Notes: generated by a model from the sequence alone, not told the origin. 64,000 nucleotides of DNA from Candidatus Halobonum tyrrellensis G22 (GCF_000495475.1 NZ_ASGZ01000068.1:1-64000); one strand, 5' to 3'; shown: positions 44,707 through 54,299, counted from the first letter of the stretch. Numbers and translations are program-made.

Positions 44707-46332
44707 TCAGTCGCGCCCGCGCGCGAACAGGAGCGCGGCGCACGCCAGCGCGACGAGGGGGACGAGCGGGCCGAGCGGCGCGGTCGTCGCGGTGCCGCCG
44801 GCCGCCCCGCCGTCGTCCGTTCCCTCGGCCGTCGCGGCGTCGCCGGCCGCGTCGGTCGTCGCGGCGGCCGTCGTCTCGGTCGCCGCCGCCGCCGAGACGC
44901 TGATCGTCGCGGTGGTCTCGAGTCCCGTGTCGGGCACCGCCACCGTCAGGCTGTACTCGCCGCGGTCGAACGCGGTCGTGTCGACCGCGAGGCGGCCGTC
45001 GGCGGGCACGCGGACGGCGACGCCCTCGTGGTCGCCGGCCGCGGTCACCGTCGCGTCGCCGAACGCCGCGCGGAGGGCGTCGTCGTCGATGCCGTCGGCG
45101 CGCACCCAGGCGGTGTAGCCGCCGCGCTCGGAGTCGAGCACGAGCGAGCCGTCCTCGACCGACGCCGAGACCGACTGGGTCGCGACCGTCATGGCGTCGT
45201 CGCTCACCCGCCGGTCGCCGTCGCCGTCGAGGTCGACGACGGCGCTCTTCAGGCGGTTGACGAGGACGTACCGGTCGCCGACCGCCAGATCGCTCGTGTT
45301 CACGACTACCACCCCGTCGGCGGAGGCGGTCCGTGTCGACACCGCGTCGCCGACGTCACCGTCGTCGGTCACGCGGTGGAGGGCGTACGGCGTGTTCGGA
45401 CGCCCCTCGTACAGTAGCGTCTGGCCGGCCCACACCGTCCCGCCGGCCGCGTACGCGTCCGCGTCGGGGACGGTCACGCTCACGGTCCGGGTCGGCGCCG
45501 TCCCGGTGTTGCGGTACGGCTCGTCGACGCCGTCGTCGTAGGAGGCGTTTCCGCTGGTCTCGCGGTACAGCGACAACTGGAGCCGTTCGCCGTCCGCCAC
45601 CGGTCGGTTCAGGGGAACGTCCACGTCGCGTCTGGTGTGGTTCGGCGTCACGTACTCGGAGACGCCGACGACCTCGCCGGTCTCCGAGCCGGCCGTCTCG
45701 CGGACGACGACGTAGCCGCGGTTCGGGAGGACGCCGCTGACGTGGAGCGTCTGCGGGGTCTCGAACGGGGCGACCACGCGGGTCTGCAGGTCCGCGTGCG
45801 CCTCGATGACGCTGTACTCGACGCGCGTCGGACCGGCGACGTTGCCCGCCGGGTCGGTGGCGGAGACGGCGACTTCGAACCGCTGGCCGGTCCTCGACTC
45901 CAGGATCGACGAACTCGTCCCGTTGGCGACGTGAACGTACATCCGGTCGCCGGCGCTCGCGTTCACCGGCGTCTCCAACTGTATCGTCACCCGCTCTCTG
46001 TCGGGCGTGACGGTGACCGCCGAGACGTTCCGGCGCTGGCGGTCGATGTAGAGGGTCACGTCCTCGACGGACGCGTTCCCGACCGTCCCGTCGAACTTCT
46101 CGTCGACGCCGAAGTCGAGCGTGACGCTACTGACCGCGGCGGGTCCGCCACCCGTGGTCACGACGCTGTCTCCCGGTTCGAACTCGACGCCCACCGAGTA
46201 CGTCGTCTGCGTTACTGGCGTGTGTGGGTGGGGAGTCGCTCCCAACGGCTCGATGGCGGCGACCGGTCCCGTGAGACCGGCGACCACCAAGAGGCAGATC
46301 AGCCCCCCTGCCCGGATTCGGTTGCGTATCAT
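44707..46332 (-). CDS. BGTF-type surface domain protein
   Basis: This is a 541-residue protein from ATG 46330-46332. A signal peptide (LICLLVVAGLTGPVAA) precedes beta-sandwich domains. VTVPDADAYAAGGTVWAGQTLLYEG and NTPYALHRVTDDGDV (about 290-330) match the BGTF/S-layer-like surface domain of haloarchaeal glycoproteins. A Thr/Ala-rich stalk (about 480-515) leads to a C-terminal hydrophobic helix (LVPLVALACAALLFARGRD). This tail resembles a membrane anchor but lacks the exact PGF triplet. Several N-x-S/T sites are present. The role is as a surface structural or adhesion protein. Confidence 0.8.
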   Translation of the reverse strand: MIRNRIRAGGLICLLVVAGLTGPVAAIEPLGATPHPHTPVTQTTYSVGVEFEPGDSVVTTGGGPAAVSSVTLDFGVDEKFDGTVGNASVEDVTLYIDRQRRNVSAVTVTPDRERVTIQLETPVNASAGDRMYVHVANGTSSSILESRTGQRFEVAVSATDPAGNVAGPTRVEYSVIEAHADLQTRVVAPFETPQTLHVSGVLPNRGYVVVRETAGSETGEVVGVSEYVTPNHTRRDVDVPLNRPVADGERLQLSLYRETSGNASYDDGVDEPYRNTGTAPTRTVSVTVPDADAYAAGGTVWAGQTLLYEGRPNTPYALHRVTDDGDVGDAVSTRTASADGVVVVNTSDLAVGDRYVLVNRLKSAVVDLDGDGDRRVSDDAMTVATQSVSASVEDGSLVLDSERGGYTAWVRADGIDDDALRAAFGDATVTAAGDHEGVAVRVPADGRLAVDTTAFDRGEYSLTVAVPDTGLETTATISVSAAAATETTAAATTDAAGDAATAEGTDDGGAAGGTATTAPLGPLVPLVALACAALLFARGRD

Positions 46333-46376
46333 CGTATGTGGCTCCTGTGAGTCGAGTTACTATCTGCATCTATCCG

Positions 46377-46387
46377 GCTTTGTTATT
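46377..46387 (-). promoter_or_regulatory. AATAACAAAGC element before the surface protein gene
   Basis: The coding strand reads AATAACAAAGC, 45 bases before the ATG at 46332. TATAC lies just upstream. Confidence 0.55.
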
Positions 46388-46529
46388 GTATACTTACCGA
46401 CCCGGTGCCCAGGAGGGCGGTCGTCCCGGCTGTCGGCGCGACCCGACCGCGGAGGGGCGGAGAGGTCCGGGTATCGGGGTCCGGCAGTCGGAGACGCGAC
46501 CCCGCCTGGGCGCCGGACCAGCGCGTCCG

Positions 46530-46658
46530 GTGGACGACGCGCCCGACCGGTTGGTCGAGGCGCGTGACGAGCAGTTCGACGCGCTCGGCGGCGGCTCCCG
46601 GACCGCGTCGTTAACCGACAAGGAGATTGACCACCTCGAAGCACTAGGGGACGTATGA
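46530..46658 (+). pseudogene. Possible remnant of a sulfatase-like C-terminus
   Basis: A 42-residue frame (GTG start) reads as a normal acidic protein ending in DKEIDHLEALGDV. The end resembles the RLxxLGYL tail of AlkP-fold proteins nearby. Upstream the frame becomes Arg/Pro-rich, so it looks like a fragment. It could instead be a genuine microprotein. Confidence 0.35.
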
Positions 46659-46708
46659 CGACGACACAGGCCCACGATCCCGACCGCCAGACGCGGGAGT
46701 GCCGCTGA

Positions 46709-47848
46709 ATGCACGTCGCACAACTCATCTCGACCGACTTCCCGCCCGAGGAGGGGATCGGGTACTACACGTACAATCTCGCACAGCAACTGCTCGACCG
46801 CGGGCACGAGGTCACGGTCATCACGCGGGGGTCGACGCGTCGCGAACGGTTCACGTACGACGGGATCCGGGTCGTGAAGCTCCCCTTCCTCCCGGTGTAC
46901 CCGTTCCACGTCGACGTCCACGGCTGGTTCGTCAGGCGCGCGCTCTCGGAGATGGAGTCGCAGTTCGACCTGGTCCACCTCCACTCGCCGCTCACACCGC
47001 CCATCGACACGTCGCTGCCCGTCGTCGCCACCGTCCACACCTCCGTCGTCGAGGATACCAGACAGATGCAGGACGGGACGCTCAGGGAACTGTACCAGAA
47101 GGCGGTGGCGTGGGCGAGCAGCCGGCGGATCATCGACAGCCAGTGTCGCACCGCCGACCGGGTCACGACCGTCGCCTACTCGGTGGCGGACGAACTGGCG
47201 GACTACTACGGCGTCGACGACGCGCTCGTGTTGGGGAACGCGGTGAACCTCGCGGAGTTCGACTCCCTCCCCACCGTCGACACCGACGACCCGTTCGTCC
47301 TGTACGTCGGCCGACTGGACAACCGGAAGGGCGTACCCGACTTCCTCGAGGCGGCCGAGCGGGTGTCCCGGACCCACGACGTCGGGTTCAAACTCGTCGG
47401 GCAGGGCCCTCTCGAGGAGAAACTGCGTCGGAAGGCGGACGACCTCGGTATCGCCGACCGGACCGAGTTCCTCGGGTACACCGAGCGGGACCGACTGCTC
47501 CAACTGTTCGGTGAGGCGACCGTGTTCGTGCTCCCCTCCCACTACGAGGGGCTCCCCACGACGCTACTCGAGGCGATGGCGTCCGGAACACCCGTCGTCG
47601 CGACGGCGGTCAGCGGCGTCCCCGACGTGGTCGACGACGGGGAGAACGGGCTGCTCGTCCCGCCCCGCGAGCCGACGCGCATCGCCGACTCGGTCTCGCG
47701 ACTCCTCGACGACCCGGAACTGTCCGAACGGCTCTCGCGTGCGGGCCGGGAGACGATCGAGCGTGAGTACACCTGGGAGTCGATCGGGCGGGAGTTCGAG
47801 TCGCTCTACGCCACGCTCGTCGACGGCGAGCAGGCGTCCGAGCGGTGA
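46709..47848 (+). CDS. GT4-family glycosyltransferase
   Basis: This is a 379-residue GT-B protein from ATG 46709. The N-terminus DFPPEEGIGYYTYNLAQQL (acceptor-side glycine loop) is followed by the linker VLYVGRLDNRKGVPDFLEA. The C-terminal donor site VLPSHYEGLPTTLLEAMASG has the E-x7-E arrangement, and GVPDVVDDGENGLLVPP is typical of retaining GT4 enzymes. It transfers a sugar from a nucleotide donor in the cytosol, probably onto a lipid-linked glycan, given the nearby Wzx-type flippase. Sugar specificity is not visible. Confidence 0.9.
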   Translation: MHVAQLISTDFPPEEGIGYYTYNLAQQLLDRGHEVTVITRGSTRRERFTYDGIRVVKLPFLPVYPFHVDVHGWFVRRALSEMESQFDLVHLHSPLTPPIDTSLPVVATVHTSVVEDTRQMQDGTLRELYQKAVAWASSRRIIDSQCRTADRVTTVAYSVADELADYYGVDDALVLGNAVNLAEFDSLPTVDTDDPFVLYVGRLDNRKGVPDFLEAAERVSRTHDVGFKLVGQGPLEEKLRRKADDLGIADRTEFLGYTERDRLLQLFGEATVFVLPSHYEGLPTTLLEAMASGTPVVATAVSGVPDVVDDGENGLLVPPREPTRIADSVSRLLDDPELSERLSRAGRETIEREYTWESIGREFESLYATLVDGEQASER

Positions 47849-48222
47849 GCGACAGGTCGCTGACGCCGCCCGATGTGACGTGGTTCCGACGCCGAGAGCG
47901 TCCCGGCCTCCGAGTAGGGGAGGTCTGTCCGCCGCCGCGCCCTATCACCCCCTCGGTCACCCTCGTCCCCGGGATCGGTGAATGCGCTCTATAACAAAGG
48001 CCGCGACACGCCGAGGTGCGGTGTAGCCATCTCACTATCGCTAATGTACGCACAACGTCTACTCCGAACTCGACGGGTCTCTCGGCTCTTTCCGGCTCCC
48101 GTCTCGAACGCGCGTGCGCGACATCGTAGCGAACGCGGAACTGTCCTCCGGGCGCCGCGTAGACCTCACCGGCCGGTGGCGGGCGCTACCGCCGGTGGGT
48201 CTCTCTCCTCTCCGCACCACGT
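47849..48222. other. Intergenic region before the flippase gene
   Basis: It contains the CTCTATAACAAAGG element at 47987-48000, 222 bases before the Wzx start. If transcription begins just after it, the mRNA has an unusually long leader for a haloarchaeon. A short frame between them is not protein-like. Confidence 0.5.
47987..48000 (+). promoter_or_regulatory. CTCTATAACAAAGG element before wzx
   Basis: An exact core TATAACAAAG that extends to CTC on the left, as at 52228. It lies 222 bases before the ATG at 48223. Confidence 0.6.
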
Positions 48223-49809
48223 ATGACAGAAGAAATCGCTTCTAGCTCCCCCGACGGGGAGGACGAACCGACGGACTCGGATAGTACACCGACCGACAGC
48301 GACCTCTCGAAGCTGATGTCGAGCGCCACGCTCGTCATCGCCGGCCAGATACTCTACTCCGCCTCCAACCTGATCGAACGCGCGATCATCGCGAACGCGC
48401 TCTCGACCGAGGCGTACGGGCAGGTCGGGATCGGGCTCTCGCTTCTGTTCATCGGAACCACCGTCGGCTTGCTCGGATTCCGCTCGGGCATCCCACGGTA
48501 CGTCTCGCGGTTCACCGACGACACGGAGATCCGGGGGGCGGTCGTCACCGGACTGGTGGCGAGCGTGGCTTCAAGCGTCGTCGTCGCCGTCGTCCTCTAC
48601 ACCAACGTCGATCTCATCGCCTCCTACCTGCTCGACCCGGGCGACAGCACGCTGCTCTTGCGGCTGTTCATCCTGACGATCCCGGTCGTCACGCTCCTCC
48701 AGATCGGTACCTCGGCGATCCGCGGGATGGAGAACACCCTCTACCGGACGTACGCCGAGCAGTTGGCCTACCCCGGGTTACGACTGCTCCTGATGGCGGT
48801 CTTCCTCCTCGGGTTGGGCTGGGGGATCGCCGCCACCGGATACGCGTACCTCGCCTCCGCGGCCGTCGGCGTGATCATCGCGTTCGCGCTCTTCAACCGC
48901 CTGTTCTCGATGCGCGGCCCCGTCGAGACGAGCTTCCGCGAGATGCTGTCGTACTCGCTCCCGCTCGTCCTCTCGGGGCTAGCCGTCCGACTGCTCACCA
49001 AGGCGGACACGCTGATGGTCGGCTACTTCCAGACCACCGTCGACGTGGCGTACTACGAGGCGGCGTTCCCGCTCGCGACCGGACTCCAACTGTTCCTCGG
49101 CGCGTTCGGGTTCCTGTACTTCCCGCTCATCTCGCGGCTCGACTCCGAGGACCGTCTCGGCGAGGTGAACAACATGTACAAGCTCACCACCAAGTGGGTG
49201 TACCTGCTCACGTTCCCGGTGTTCCTCCTGTTGTTCGCGTTCCCGTCGGACGTGCTCCGTATCGTGTTGCGACCTGAGTACTCGGCCGCCGGGCTCGCGC
49301 TGTCGATCCTCTCGGTCGGCTACTTCACCCAGGCGGCCGCGGGGCGGTGTATCGAGACCCTCTCGGCGTTCGGCCGAACGCGTCTGGTCTTCATGATCAA
49401 CGGGCTGAGCTTCCTCCTCAACTTCTGTCTGAACCTCTATCTCATCCCCGAGTACAGCTTCGTTGGCGCGGCCGTCTCGTCGGCGGTCGCGTTCGTCTTC
49501 CTGAACTCGCTCACCGTCGGGCTACTCTGGCGGCTGTACGGCGTGACCCCCTTCTCCACCCACTCCGTTCGCACGTTCGTCGCACTCCCGTTCGCGCTCG
49601 TCCCGCCCGCACTCGTGGTCTCGCGACTCGTCACCCTCTCGCTCCCCACGTTCGTCCTCGCGGTCGTCGTCCTCCCGATTCTGTCGGTGGTCGTCTACGT
49701 GGCTGCCGGCTGCACGGAGTCGGAAGACCGGATCGTGGTCGACCTCGCCGAGGACAAACTCGGCCGGTCGATCCCGTTCGTCGACCGCATCATTCCACCG
49801 CGCGAGTGA
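48223..49809 (+). CDS. Wzx-type polysaccharide flippase (MOP superfamily)
   Basis: This is a 528-residue protein from ATG 48223. A charged N-terminal tail (about 30 residues) precedes 14 predicted membrane segments. SATLVIAGQILYSASNLIERAII begins TM1, and LSTEAYGQVGIGLSLLFIG and RLLTKADTLMVGYFQTTVDVAYYEAAF match the RfbX/PST flippase repeats. It moves lipid-linked oligosaccharide or polysaccharide units across the membrane. Its neighbours (GT4, beta-helix and DUF1616 genes) place it in a surface-glycan assembly pathway. Substrate specificity cannot be read. Confidence 0.92.
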   Translation: MTEEIASSSPDGEDEPTDSDSTPTDSDLSKLMSSATLVIAGQILYSASNLIERAIIANALSTEAYGQVGIGLSLLFIGTTVGLLGFRSGIPRYVSRFTDDTEIRGAVVTGLVASVASSVVVAVVLYTNVDLIASYLLDPGDSTLLLRLFILTIPVVTLLQIGTSAIRGMENTLYRTYAEQLAYPGLRLLLMAVFLLGLGWGIAATGYAYLASAAVGVIIAFALFNRLFSMRGPVETSFREMLSYSLPLVLSGLAVRLLTKADTLMVGYFQTTVDVAYYEAAFPLATGLQLFLGAFGFLYFPLISRLDSEDRLGEVNNMYKLTTKWVYLLTFPVFLLLFAFPSDVLRIVLRPEYSAAGLALSILSVGYFTQAAAGRCIETLSAFGRTRLVFMINGLSFLLNFCLNLYLIPEYSFVGAAVSSAVAFVFLNSLTVGLLWRLYGVTPFSTHSVRTFVALPFALVPPALVVSRLVTLSLPTFVLAVVVLPILSVVVYVAAGCTESEDRIVVDLAEDKLGRSIPFVDRIIPPRE

Positions 49810-50067
49810 CAGCCACCGTCTTCGGCTGTTACCTTTAACGTTAAGTGTATAATTCCTGTCTATAACTCTCGCGTCGGCTCGCGGCGCTCGTTGCGTCTCG
49901 CTCGTTCGTGTGAACCCGTACCACCCCGGATCGACGGCCCCTGGTGAAGTGTGGAGATCGTTTTGATCCGTTCTACCCCGGCGCAGTACGCCGTTTTACT
50001 CTCCTCTTACCGTTGGGGACGGTTTACGAAACGGTGAGGGAACCGGGCGGTAAAAACAGTTAACGTA

Positions 50068-52053
50068 GTGTTTCCCTCAGTCCGCATCGTGTCATATCCG
50101 GACTTTGGCGGAAACAGCGGTAGAGATGACAGCAGTTCTTTCGGACGCCGGACGTGTCTTCGCGGTCTCGGTGGCCTGGCGGCCGCAGCCGGTGGGGCAG
50201 GAGCCTTCTCGGAGCGTGCGTCCGCGGCGACGACGCGACGGGGTATCAAGTTCGACCGACGGGTGAACGTCGTCGACGACCTCGGACTCGACCCGAACGG
50301 GAACGAGCCGATCCAGGGGAAACTCAACAACGCCGAACAGGATGGCACCTTGTTCGTGTTCCCGGAGGGGGACTACCTGGTGACCGACCGCATCCTCATG
50401 CTGTTCAACGACGCCGTCGGGATGGTCGGGCAGGGCAACGTCCGCTTCACCACCCCGAGCGGGTACAACGACTGGGCGGTCATCATCGACCACGGCGAGT
50501 ACGGACTCTTCGAGAATATCGACGTCGACCTCCGTGCGAACAACGCCACACCCGGCTGTCGGATCGCCGGCTACACCGACGTTCAGATCCGCGACGTCGA
50601 GTTCATCGGGCAGGGGATCCAAAACAGGGCCGCCGACGTCAACCCGGCTCTCGGGCTCATCGCTCGCGACTCCGACGCCGAGGTGCTCGCGGAGAACGTG
50701 GTCGCACGGAACAAGGGGCGGATGGGGGAGTACAACCGAGGTAACGGCCGCGTCGGCGCGTGGGTCGGTCAATCGAGTAAGGGGACGGTGACGATCCGGA
50801 ACTGCCACGTCTCGGGATTCCCGAACAACGGGCTGTACACCAGCCGGACCCCGGGCGCCGTGCAGGTCGAGGGCGGCGTCTTCCGTAACAACGACATCTC
50901 GCAGGTTCGGCTGGGGAGTGAGGGGAGCTACGTCAAGAACGCGCTCATCGAGGTCGACCCCTCGAAGAGCAACAGTCCCAACCCGTGGGGGATGCTCAAC
51001 GGGCGGGGGGTCCGCATCGAGAGCGGCCAGATCGACTCGGCGGGCGTCACCGTCGAGAACTGCGACATCCGTATCGCCGACGGTGCCAGCTCGCAGGGTG
51101 GCGTGGTCGCGGCGCGGCCGGGCGGGATGTTCGACGTGGTCGACACCCGGATCCAGGTCGACGCCAAGTACGCGTCCGGGGTTCTCGGGCGCGTCCCCGA
51201 CGGCGGGTCGCACAACCCGCCGCCGAAACCCCACCGAGCGCGACTACGGAACGTGAGCGTCACGGGCGACGCCGACGGCGGGGCGGCCGTCGACATCCGC
51301 TCGCGCCCCGACTCGATGGTCCGGTCGTGCTGTATCCAACAGAGCGGTAACAGGCGGACGGGTGTCAAGTTGGTCGACTCGAACGGGTCGGCGGTACGCG
51401 AGTCGACGGTGAACGTCTCCGGGCAGACGGTCGAGACGGAGAGCACCAACGCGAATGTCTGGGGGAACTCGACCGGCGGGTCGTGCCCCGCGCCCGGAGA
51501 GGGCGGGGCCTCGACGACCGACGCGGGCGGGTCGGACGACGACGGTGGCGACGACTCGTCGTCCGACGCGTCGAACGAGGGGAAACGGCTCACGGTCCGG
51601 GGGAAGAGCCACAACTCGTTCAAGTACGTGGTCGAGGTGAGCGGGGAGATTCACGGAACGGACAAAGCGGAGTCCGGCGAGGGTGGGTCCGGCGGGTCGG
51701 TGACCGGCTGGGTCGGCAAGGGTGAGGACTCGTTCACCTTCACGGGAGAGATCGAACGGCTCGTCGTGAAGGGGAAGATGACGCTCCGGTACCGCCGGTC
51801 GGACGGCTCGCCGAACGTGATGAAGTTCGGCGGCAACCACACCGGGGAGATAGCCTGGTACAACGGACGGGTCAGCGGCGACGCCGGCCGGACCTGGAAG
51901 CTCGAAGACGGCGACTCGATCTCCTCGGACGGCTCCGAGACGTTGCTGGACGGTTGTGTCGCCGGCGGCGGCTGGTGGGACTCGTATCACACCCACGGGG
52001 AGTTCCGGTCCGCGCTCCTCGACGGGGACTGTGCGGTGTCGGTCGACGACTGA
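50068..52053 (+). CDS. Tat-exported right-handed beta-helix protein, paralogue 2
   Basis: This is a 661-residue protein from GTG 50068; GTG 50089 is an equally good start. Arg27-Arg28 in GRRTCLRGLGGLAAAAG form a Tat signal. The beta-helix (about 50-475) matches the protein at 33445 residue for residue over long stretches. DNA between about 50820 and 51340 is nearly identical to 34210-34745, silent sites included. An Asp/Ser/Gly linker precedes one SVTGWVGKGEDSFTFTGEIE unit and a diverged second unit (about 505-661). It is probably carbohydrate-binding or a lyase-like surface protein. It is placed between the flippase and DUF1616 genes. Confidence 0.88.
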   Translation: MFPSVRIVSYPDFGGNSGRDDSSSFGRRTCLRGLGGLAAAAGGAGAFSERASAATTRRGIKFDRRVNVVDDLGLDPNGNEPIQGKLNNAEQDGTLFVFPEGDYLVTDRILMLFNDAVGMVGQGNVRFTTPSGYNDWAVIIDHGEYGLFENIDVDLRANNATPGCRIAGYTDVQIRDVEFIGQGIQNRAADVNPALGLIARDSDAEVLAENVVARNKGRMGEYNRGNGRVGAWVGQSSKGTVTIRNCHVSGFPNNGLYTSRTPGAVQVEGGVFRNNDISQVRLGSEGSYVKNALIEVDPSKSNSPNPWGMLNGRGVRIESGQIDSAGVTVENCDIRIADGASSQGGVVAARPGGMFDVVDTRIQVDAKYASGVLGRVPDGGSHNPPPKPHRARLRNVSVTGDADGGAAVDIRSRPDSMVRSCCIQQSGNRRTGVKLVDSNGSAVRESTVNVSGQTVETESTNANVWGNSTGGSCPAPGEGGASTTDAGGSDDDGGDDSSSDASNEGKRLTVRGKSHNSFKYVVEVSGEIHGTDKAESGEGGSGGSVTGWVGKGEDSFTFTGEIERLVVKGKMTLRYRRSDGSPNVMKFGGNHTGEIAWYNGRVSGDAGRTWKLEDGDSISSDGSETLLDGCVAGGGWWDSYHTHGEFRSALLDGDCAVSVDD

Positions 52054-52227
52054 ACCGGCCGTCCAGTTCGGTCGGACCTCGCGGCGACGACGCGCGTCTT
52101 CGTCGGTCGGAGTGGACTCCACATGTCGGGCGAGTGGCGAGCGGGTTGCTAACGGTCCGCAGTCGGCCGCTCTCCGCCGCTGTCGGCGTGTGTACCTCCC
52201 TACGACGACGGACCCGCGGAATATGGA

Positions 52228-52240
52228 CTCTATAACAATG
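52228..52240 (+). promoter_or_regulatory. CTCTATAACAATG element before the DUF1616 gene
   Basis: It lies 76 bases before ATG 52317 and shares the CTC-TATAACAA core with 47987. Confidence 0.55.
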
Positions 52241-52316
52241 TCTCTCGCTGTATCGCGTTACTGCATGGCTGTCGGGACCGCTCGCTGTCGGGGAGACGCA
52301 CAGGACGGGGGAGTCG

Positions 52317-53426
52317 ATGGATAGCGGCCGGAGTGAACCGGACGGGGGGCAGACGGCGGTTCGGGACGTCTCGTCGGGACCGCTCGCGTCGGTTCCGCTC
52401 GACATCGCCGGCCTCCTGGTGTTTCTCGCCGTCGCGCTCCCGTTTACGCTCGGAGTCGCCTCGCTCCCCGACCCGGTACAGATCCTCGTCGGACTCCCGC
52501 TCGTGATGCTCCTCCCGGGGTACGCGCTCACCACCGCGCTGTTCCCCAAGCGGGCACGAGGGGAACTCGACGCGAACGTCTCGGCACTCGGCGCCGACGC
52601 GATCCCCCACCGCATCCGCGGACTCTCGGACCGCGGGCTGGTCGGCGCCGAGCGGGTGGCGCTCGGGTTCGCCGTGAGCGTGGTGCTGGTGCCGCTGTAC
52701 GGTCTCCTGATCAACTTCAGTCCGCTCGACTGGTCGACCCAGTCGATCGTCGGGATCCTCACCGTCGTGACGGTGGTGGCTTCGATCGCCGCGCTCGTCC
52801 GACACCGCGAACTCGCCGCGGTCGACACCACCGGGTACACCGTCGCCGGCGCGGTCGCCGCGTTCCGGCAGTCGCTCCGGCGGTCGACGTTCGACGCGAC
52901 GCTGACGGTCGTGGTCGTCGTCTGTATCCTCTTTGCGGGCGTCAGCGGGGCGTTCGCCCTCACGTCGCCGCTCGACCGGTCGACGTACACCGATTTCAGC
53001 CTGGTGACCCAGACCGACGGCGGGGAGTACGTCGAGGCGAACTACCCGGACACGCTCGTCGCGGGCGAGCCGACCGACTTCCACGTCGGGATCGTGAACA
53101 ACGAACAGCGGCCGACGGACTACACGGTGGTGGTCCAACTCCAGCGGGTTCGGACCCAAGACGGCGACGTGAGCGTGCTGACACGGAACCGCCTCGCGTC
53201 GTTCTCGACCCAGCTCGGTACGGGCGAGTCGACGTACGCACAGACGAGCCTCACGCCGCAGTCGCTCGGCGAGAACTTCCGGCTGGCGTTCCTCCTCTAC
53301 GACGGGAGTGACCCGCCGGCGAACCCGACGATCGACAACGCCTACCGGTACACGTTCGTCTGGGTCGACGTCGTCGGCGAGGAGTCGGCCGCCGCGTCGG
53401 CCGGGTCGACCAACAGCAGTTCGTAG
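52317..53426 (+). CDS. DUF1616 membrane protein
   Basis: This is a 369-residue protein from ATG 52317. There are five or so hydrophobic segments (about 26-48, 50-73, 108-132, 137-160 and 198-222). LVGLPLVMLLPGYALTTALFP is the defining DUF1616 signature. The C-terminal soluble domain (about 225-345) is exported and beta-rich (TLVAGEPTDFHVGIVNNEQRPTDYTV). DUF1616 genes occur in haloarchaeal surface-glycan loci but the activity is unknown. The end is Ser/Ala-rich. Confidence 0.88.
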   Translation: MDSGRSEPDGGQTAVRDVSSGPLASVPLDIAGLLVFLAVALPFTLGVASLPDPVQILVGLPLVMLLPGYALTTALFPKRARGELDANVSALGADAIPHRIRGLSDRGLVGAERVALGFAVSVVLVPLYGLLINFSPLDWSTQSIVGILTVVTVVASIAALVRHRELAAVDTTGYTVAGAVAAFRQSLRRSTFDATLTVVVVVCILFAGVSGAFALTSPLDRSTYTDFSLVTQTDGGEYVEANYPDTLVAGEPTDFHVGIVNNEQRPTDYTVVVQLQRVRTQDGDVSVLTRNRLASFSTQLGTGESTYAQTSLTPQSLGENFRLAFLLYDGSDPPANPTIDNAYRYTFVWVDVVGEESAAASAGSTNSSS

Positions 53427-54014
53427 GACCCCTCGTCACCCCCCGGCTCTCAACTCGGGTTCCGCTTCGTTTCTCCCACTCGTATCCCCCCGCTCCTCCA
53501 CCTCCCTTCGGGCGTCACGCACCCCACGCGACGACGCCCGCCGACACCGCTGTGACGTACAGCCGACGGACCCCACTACTTGCCAGCGGCTCCCGGCCGT
53601 CTCGCGTCGACGGTACGGACGCGTCCGCGCTCGTCGCGCGGCCCGCCGTCGCGGTCCGTCACTCGCGCGTCGGCGGACGTGGACGGGGCCGTCCGGTCGC
53701 CGTCGTCCGTCGGCGGCTCTACGGCGTCGCGTCGGTCCTGCAGCGTCGCGTCGGTCTGCGGCGTCGCGCGCCGACTCGGTCGCGATCGCGATGTCGTTCC
53801 CCACCGACTCGATCGGTGACTCGGCCGCGTACGACTCCCGGTTGGTGCGCTCGGACCGCCCCCGGCGCGAGTGTGGCGGCCGATGGCCCGGCGCGTCGGG
53901 GCGAGAGCGACGAGGGAGGGAACGGTCGGAGGCCCGAGGCGGCGGCTCAGCGGGGAGAGGGGCGTCGAAAACGAACGGTCGGTCGCGCGGGTCGGTACGG
54001 TCGGAACCGCGGCC
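53427..54014. other. Intergenic stretch, 588 bases, no firm gene
   Basis: A minus-strand ATG at 53804 opens a short plausible peptide (MGNDIAIATESARDA) that soon becomes Arg-rich. A protein-like acidic stretch in a different frame ends at 53576. This could be a frameshifted small gene, but the evidence is weak. No promoter motif is seen. Confidence 0.4.
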
Positions 54015-54299
54015 TCAGAGGTAGCCCAGCGACTCGAGGCGACTCTCGACTTCCTCGTTGTCCTCGTCGTCGTTCTCCCGGTCGAGCGGGTCGGCGGCGG
54101 CGCCGGTCGTCGTGCTCCCCTCCTCGACCCGCGAGAGCACCTCTTCGAGGGTGTACTCGACGTACTCCGCGGGGGTCTCGAAGTCGGTCCCCTCGACTCG
54201 GGCGGCGACGCGCTCGTGGATAGAGTCGCGGATCGCGACGTTCGTCGTGTCCTCGTCCGTGTCCTCACGCGAGTCGGCCGCGTCGCTTCCGTCGGTCAT
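54015..54299 (-). CDS. Ribbon-helix-helix-like protein with sulfatase-type C-terminal tail
   Basis: This is a 94-residue protein from ATG 54297-54299. TTNVAIRDSIHERVAARVEG forms the strand and first helix, and ETPAEYVEYTLEEVLSRVEE the second helix of a CopG/MetJ-like ribbon-helix-helix. After an acidic linker it ends in EEVESRLESLGYL. That end is nearly the same as the tails of the AlkP-fold proteins at 4770 (QLERLGYL) and 28771 (DRLSDLGYL). It is transcribed divergently from the AlkP gene at 54467, whose product lacks such a tail. It may regulate its neighbour or bind the same partner; this is inference. Confidence 0.75.
   Translation of the reverse strand: MTDGSDAADSREDTDEDTTNVAIRDSIHERVAARVEGTDFETPAEYVEYTLEEVLSRVEEGSTTTGAAADPLDRENDDEDNEEVESRLESLGYL

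Larger units (their letters stand above)
46333..46708. other. Intergenic region with decayed gene end
   Basis: It holds the promoter element at 46377 for the minus-strand surface gene and a short coding-like remnant at 46530-46658. No intact gene is supported. The GT4 gene starts at 46709. Confidence 0.55.

Noticed and set aside
53576-53804. Possible small minus-strand gene (MGNDIAIATESARDA start, acidic tail in another frame)
   Set aside because: It needs an assumed frameshift, has no homologue that I recognise and no promoter, and the surrounding frames are Arg-rich.
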